Below, piece after piece: positions 61,765 to 64,000 of a DNA stretch of 64,000 bases; the stretch's first letter is position 1; every line of letters begins with the position of its first letter. The position numbers and the translations under genes were made by a program. The notes under the pieces were generated by a model. That model saw only the letters and a list, made by a program, of their open reading frames with translations, was not told the origin of the DNA and did not search any database. The DNA comes from Paenibacillus sp. Root444D2 (GTDB taxonomy: Bacteria > Bacillota > Bacilli > Paenibacillales > NBRC-103111). The stretch covers positions 124,001 through 188,000 of the forward strand of contig NZ_LMEO01000012.1 in the NCBI RefSeq assembly GCF_001426375.1, given 5' to 3'.

Positions 61765-62939
61765 CTTCGGTTCCCCCTTCTGACTGATGATTTGCTGAGC
61801 ATGGGAGTAAGATCCTTTACGACCTCCCGCAATGCGGTGACAAATAACGCTATCTCTTCTTCTTGATGTTCGTCAGAGAAGCTGATTCTAAGTCCGCTAA
61901 CAGCTCTCTCTCGACTACAGCCTAAAGCTAGCATCACCGTACTTGGATCAGATTCCTCTGAAGCACAGGCTGATTTCGTAGAAATGTATACTTGCCGCTG
62001 TTCAAGAGCGTGAACGACAACCTCAGCCTTCATTCCAACGAAGGCAAAGTGAACAATATGGGGAGCCATCTCCTCTTCCAGTTCGGATCCTGTAAGGGTA
62101 AGCTCAGGGATTGATGAGATACCATCCACAATCAAGCGTCTTAACCGATACTTATGCTCTGTTTTGGCTGTAAGGTTGTCTACGGAAAGACGCAGTGCTT
62201 TGGCCATTCCTACAATGAGTGGGACGTTCTCCGTACCGGAGCGAATACCATATTCTTGACCGCCCCCTAGAAGCAGCGGTTTAAGCTGCACACCCTCTCT
62301 GCGGTATAGAAATCCAACTCCTTTAGGTCCTCTGAATTTATGAGCAGATGCACTACATAAGTCAACGCCCCACTCTTTAGGTTGAAAAGGAAGCTTTGCA
62401 ATGCCTTGAACGGCATCAACATGAAATAACACCTTTGGAAATTGAGCTAACCATCGGCCGATTTCTTGGATTGGCTGAATCGTTCCTACTTCATTATTGA
62501 CATACATCACGCTAACAAGGATGGTGTCTTCCGTTATTGCTGCTTGAAGGCTCTCTAGCTCAACGCACCCCTTGCTATTCACAGGTAAATAAGTAACTCG
62601 AAAACCCTCACGTTCCAGTTCGAGAAAAACTTCTTTCACCGAAGAGTGTTCGATTTGCGTAGTAATGAGATGCTTTCCGCGGTTTTGATAGCTGTAAACG
62701 GCACCTTTAATCGCCAAATTATTACTTTCCGTCCCGCCAGACGTACATATAATTTCAGCAGGCAGCACACCTAATGCTCCTGCAATCACCTCTTTGGAGC
62801 TGTTTAGCAGCTTCTCCGCTTGTATGCCAAATCGATGAATTGAAGATGGATTTCCATAATGTTCCTTCATCACTTCGGCTATCGTATCAATGACTTCCTC
62901 ATAAAGCGGCGTTGTCGCCGCGTAGTCCAAATAAAGCAT
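61761..62939 (-). CDS. Cysteine desulfurase (NifS/IscS family, NifZ-like)
   Basis: PLP enzyme (392 aa) that takes sulfur from cysteine. It starts MLYLDYAATTPL; the PLP lysine lies in SASAHKFRGPKGVGF, and the sulfur-carrying cysteine loop is STKSACASEESDPS. Coupling to thiI (ATGA overlap) makes it the sulfur donor for tRNA s4U, matching B. subtilis nifZ-thiI. The frame begins at GTG 62963 without a ribosome binding site; ATG at 62939, twelve bases after AAGGGG, is the likely start. Confidence 0.94.
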   Translation of the reverse strand: MLYLDYAATTPLYEEVIDTIAEVMKEHYGNPSSIHRFGIQAEKLLNSSKEVIAGALGVLPAEIICTSGGTESNNLAIKGAVYSYQNRGKHLITTQIEHSSVKEVFLELEREGFRVTYLPVNSKGCVELESLQAAITEDTILVSVMYVNNEVGTIQPIQEIGRWLAQFPKVLFHVDAVQGIAKLPFQPKEWGVDLCSASAHKFRGPKGVGFLYRREGVQLKPLLLGGGQEYGIRSGTENVPLIVGMAKALRLSVDNLTAKTEHKYRLRRLIVDGISSIPELTLTGSELEEEMAPHIVHFAFVGMKAEVVVHALEQRQVYISTKSACASEESDPSTVMLALGCSRERAVSGLRISFSDEHQEEEIALFVTALREVVKDLTPMLSKSSVRRGNRR

Positions 62940-63049
62940 TTTTTGTTGATTCCCCTTCTTCACGCTCTAGCTGCCGCGCACAATCAATTTCAATTCCTTT
63001 CATCATTAAAGCCTAAAATAGGGCATAACTCAAGCATTCTCGGATAACA

Positions 63050-63089
63050 CAAAAAGCCGACCTCCGCATAAACATGCGAAAATCAGCTT
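63050..63089 (-). terminator. Terminator after the lytic transglycosylase gene
   Basis: On the minus strand AAGCTGA...CGCAT-gttt-ATGCG...TCGGCTT is followed by TTTG. The two-part stem lies 13 bp past the stop codon. Confidence 0.75.
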
Positions 63090-63101
63090 ATTAGCTAATG
63101 A

Positions 63102-63809
63102 TTATAACGAAAAATTCTGCCTGTGACCCATCACTTTAGTGATGTAGTCTTGCGTTTCTCTTGGTAGTAAATGGAGCTTGTTTGCAAGATCCTGATCGGT
63201 CTTGATGCCTAATCGGTCAACACGTCCAGGTCCTGCATTATAAGCTGCAAGAGCAACCCCTTCATTTCCGTTGTACTTCTTAATTAAGTTGCTAAGGAAA
63301 TGAGTACCCGCATCTACATTTTGCTTAGGATCAAATGGGTTCGTTACTCCGAAGCCTCCGCCTGTCCCGTCCATAAGCTGCATTAAACCTTTGGCACCTG
63401 CCGGCGATACGGCCTGGTGATTGAATTCTGATTCTTGCTGAATAACCGCCTTGACTAGCGATGTATCCACACCGTATTTATGACTTGCCTCTTGGATTAA
63501 ACCGTCAAACTGTGAGACCGAGGATGCTTTGCTCACGGATTGTAGCGGTGTATAAGCTCTATTCAAAGCCCCTAAAGAACTTGGCATACTGTTTGTTGTG
63601 TTACCTACCATGGAAGATAAAGTGTCTTGGCTTGTAACGCCAGTTCCGTTGGATTGCCCCATGATCGTGTCGAGCAATGCACTAAAATCACCTGAATCAT
63701 CCGTACTTGATGCCGCGGTTTCACCGGAAAGCAAACTCATTTTACTCATCAACTGAAGCTGGAGCAGTTCTTTCATTACTCTAGGATCAATGCTGTTCGT
63801 GCTATTCAT
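63102..63809 (-). CDS. SLT-domain lytic transglycosylase
   Basis: Protein of 235 aa with a Ser/Thr-rich N-terminal half lacking a clear signal peptide, and a C-terminal lysozyme-like SLT domain (about 100-230). The catalytic glutamate stands in VIQQESEFN, followed by SPAGAKGLMQLMDGT and the ALAAYNAGPGRVDRL motif. It should cleave glycan strands with 1,6-anhydro products. It resembles B. subtilis YjbJ; how it leaves the cell is unclear. ATG follows GAGG. It is monocistronic, with terminators on both sides. Confidence 0.88.
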   Translation of the reverse strand: MNSTNSIDPRVMKELLQLQLMSKMSLLSGETAASSTDDSGDFSALLDTIMGQSNGTGVTSQDTLSSMVGNTTNSMPSSLGALNRAYTPLQSVSKASSVSQFDGLIQEASHKYGVDTSLVKAVIQQESEFNHQAVSPAGAKGLMQLMDGTGGGFGVTNPFDPKQNVDAGTHFLSNLIKKYNGNEGVALAAYNAGPGRVDRLGIKTDQDLANKLHLLPRETQDYITKVMGHRQNFSL

Positions 63810-63900
63810 CCGTCAGACCTCGTTTCTATCCATTCATGTTGTCTTCATTGTACACGTTTTGTGCCCTGACGACCATCCCCAATTTATAAAGAATCATAAG

Positions 63901-63930
63901 AAAAGAGACCGTCAATTGACAGTCTCTCTT
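63901..63930 (-). terminator. Terminator of the gene entering from the right edge
   Basis: AGAGAC-c-GTCAATTGAC-a-GTCTCT forms a long stem with TTTTCTTAT on the minus side, 6 bp past the stop of the partial frame. Confidence 0.75.
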
Positions 63931-63935
63931 CTATC

Positions 63936-64000
63936 TCAAGAAATGTTTTGCTGTAGTAACTCACTCTCATCCGACAATTTTCTTACCATGACACGAGAAA
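63936..64000 (-). CDS. Partial CDS, C-terminus only
   Basis: The only open minus-strand frame at the edge encodes ...SRVMVRKLSDESELLQQNIS and stops with TGA at 63936-63938, directly before a terminator. Too little is present to assign a family. Confidence 0.45.
   Translation of the reverse strand, partial: SRVMVRKLSDESELLQQNIS

Overview
The window is a chromosomal segment of a spore-forming, low-GC Gram-positive bacterium, most likely Paenibacillus or a close relative in Paenibacillaceae. The evidence is the linked spoIIGA-sigE-sigG cluster, spoVD and spoVE inside the division/cell-wall (dcw) cluster, bacillithiol synthesis (bshC), a T-box in front of ileS, strong AGGAGG-type ribosome binding sites, and gene order close to Bacillus subtilis (rsfA-panE ... 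bshC-mraZ-rsmH-ftsL-pbpB-spoVD-murE ... ylmCDE-sepF-ylmGH-divIVA-ileS ... lspA-ylyB). murF inside the cluster, murA next to divIB, and the absence of ylxW/ylxX/sbp between divIB and ftsA differ from B. subtilis. No rRNA, tRNA, CRISPR array, prophage or insertion sequence was recognised.

Layout, left to right. 1-6.8 kb: a class I aminotransferase, an RluD-type pseudouridine synthase and lspA on the minus strand, yteA on the plus strand, then ileS with its T-box and promoter. 6.8-11 kb: divIVA, ylmH, ylmG, sepF, ylmE, pgeF and ymxH, all minus. 11.1-13.9 kb: sigG, sigE and spoIIGA, set off from ftsZ by a strong terminator. 14.1-34.2 kb: the dcw cluster, transcribed right to left from mraZ (with a GTGG operator array) to ftsA-ftsZ. 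It supplies the whole cytoplasmic path to lipid II (MurA, B, D, E, F, MraY, MurG), the septal SEDS/PBP machinery and the early division proteins. 34.2-46.9 kb: a DUF4349 lipoprotein, ahcY, bshC, a complete oligopeptide ABC importer (oppA-B-C-D-F), a DUF3397 membrane protein, panE and rsfA.

47-64 kb is more mixed. It holds a DUF2626 gene, a MidA-like methyltransferase, a lipoprotein, a PcsB-like coiled-coil secreted protein, a YlaK-type PhoH ATPase divergent from a YlaJ-type spore lipoprotein, several small unknowns, ylaH, typA, a membrane protein, an MFS transporter, a TerC-type exporter, the thiI-nifS pair and a lytic transglycosylase. A 47-codon gene at 53643-53786 is described from its own start, stop and ribosome binding site. 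A partial reading frame runs off the right edge.

Most genes are conserved housekeeping genes. The least expected signals are non-coding: (1) a repeated hairpin that ends directly in the Shine-Dalgarno sequence, seen in front of lspA, divIVA, sigE, rsmH and one unknown gene; (2) a four-copy ~36-bp tandem repeat, each copy with a dyad, in the leader of rsfA; (3) a run of near-perfect palindromes at 57.87-58.10 kb; (4) three consecutive hairpins after typA; (5) a sharp rise in GC confined to the central and C-terminal part of murF. I found no clear candidate for a new multi-gene system.
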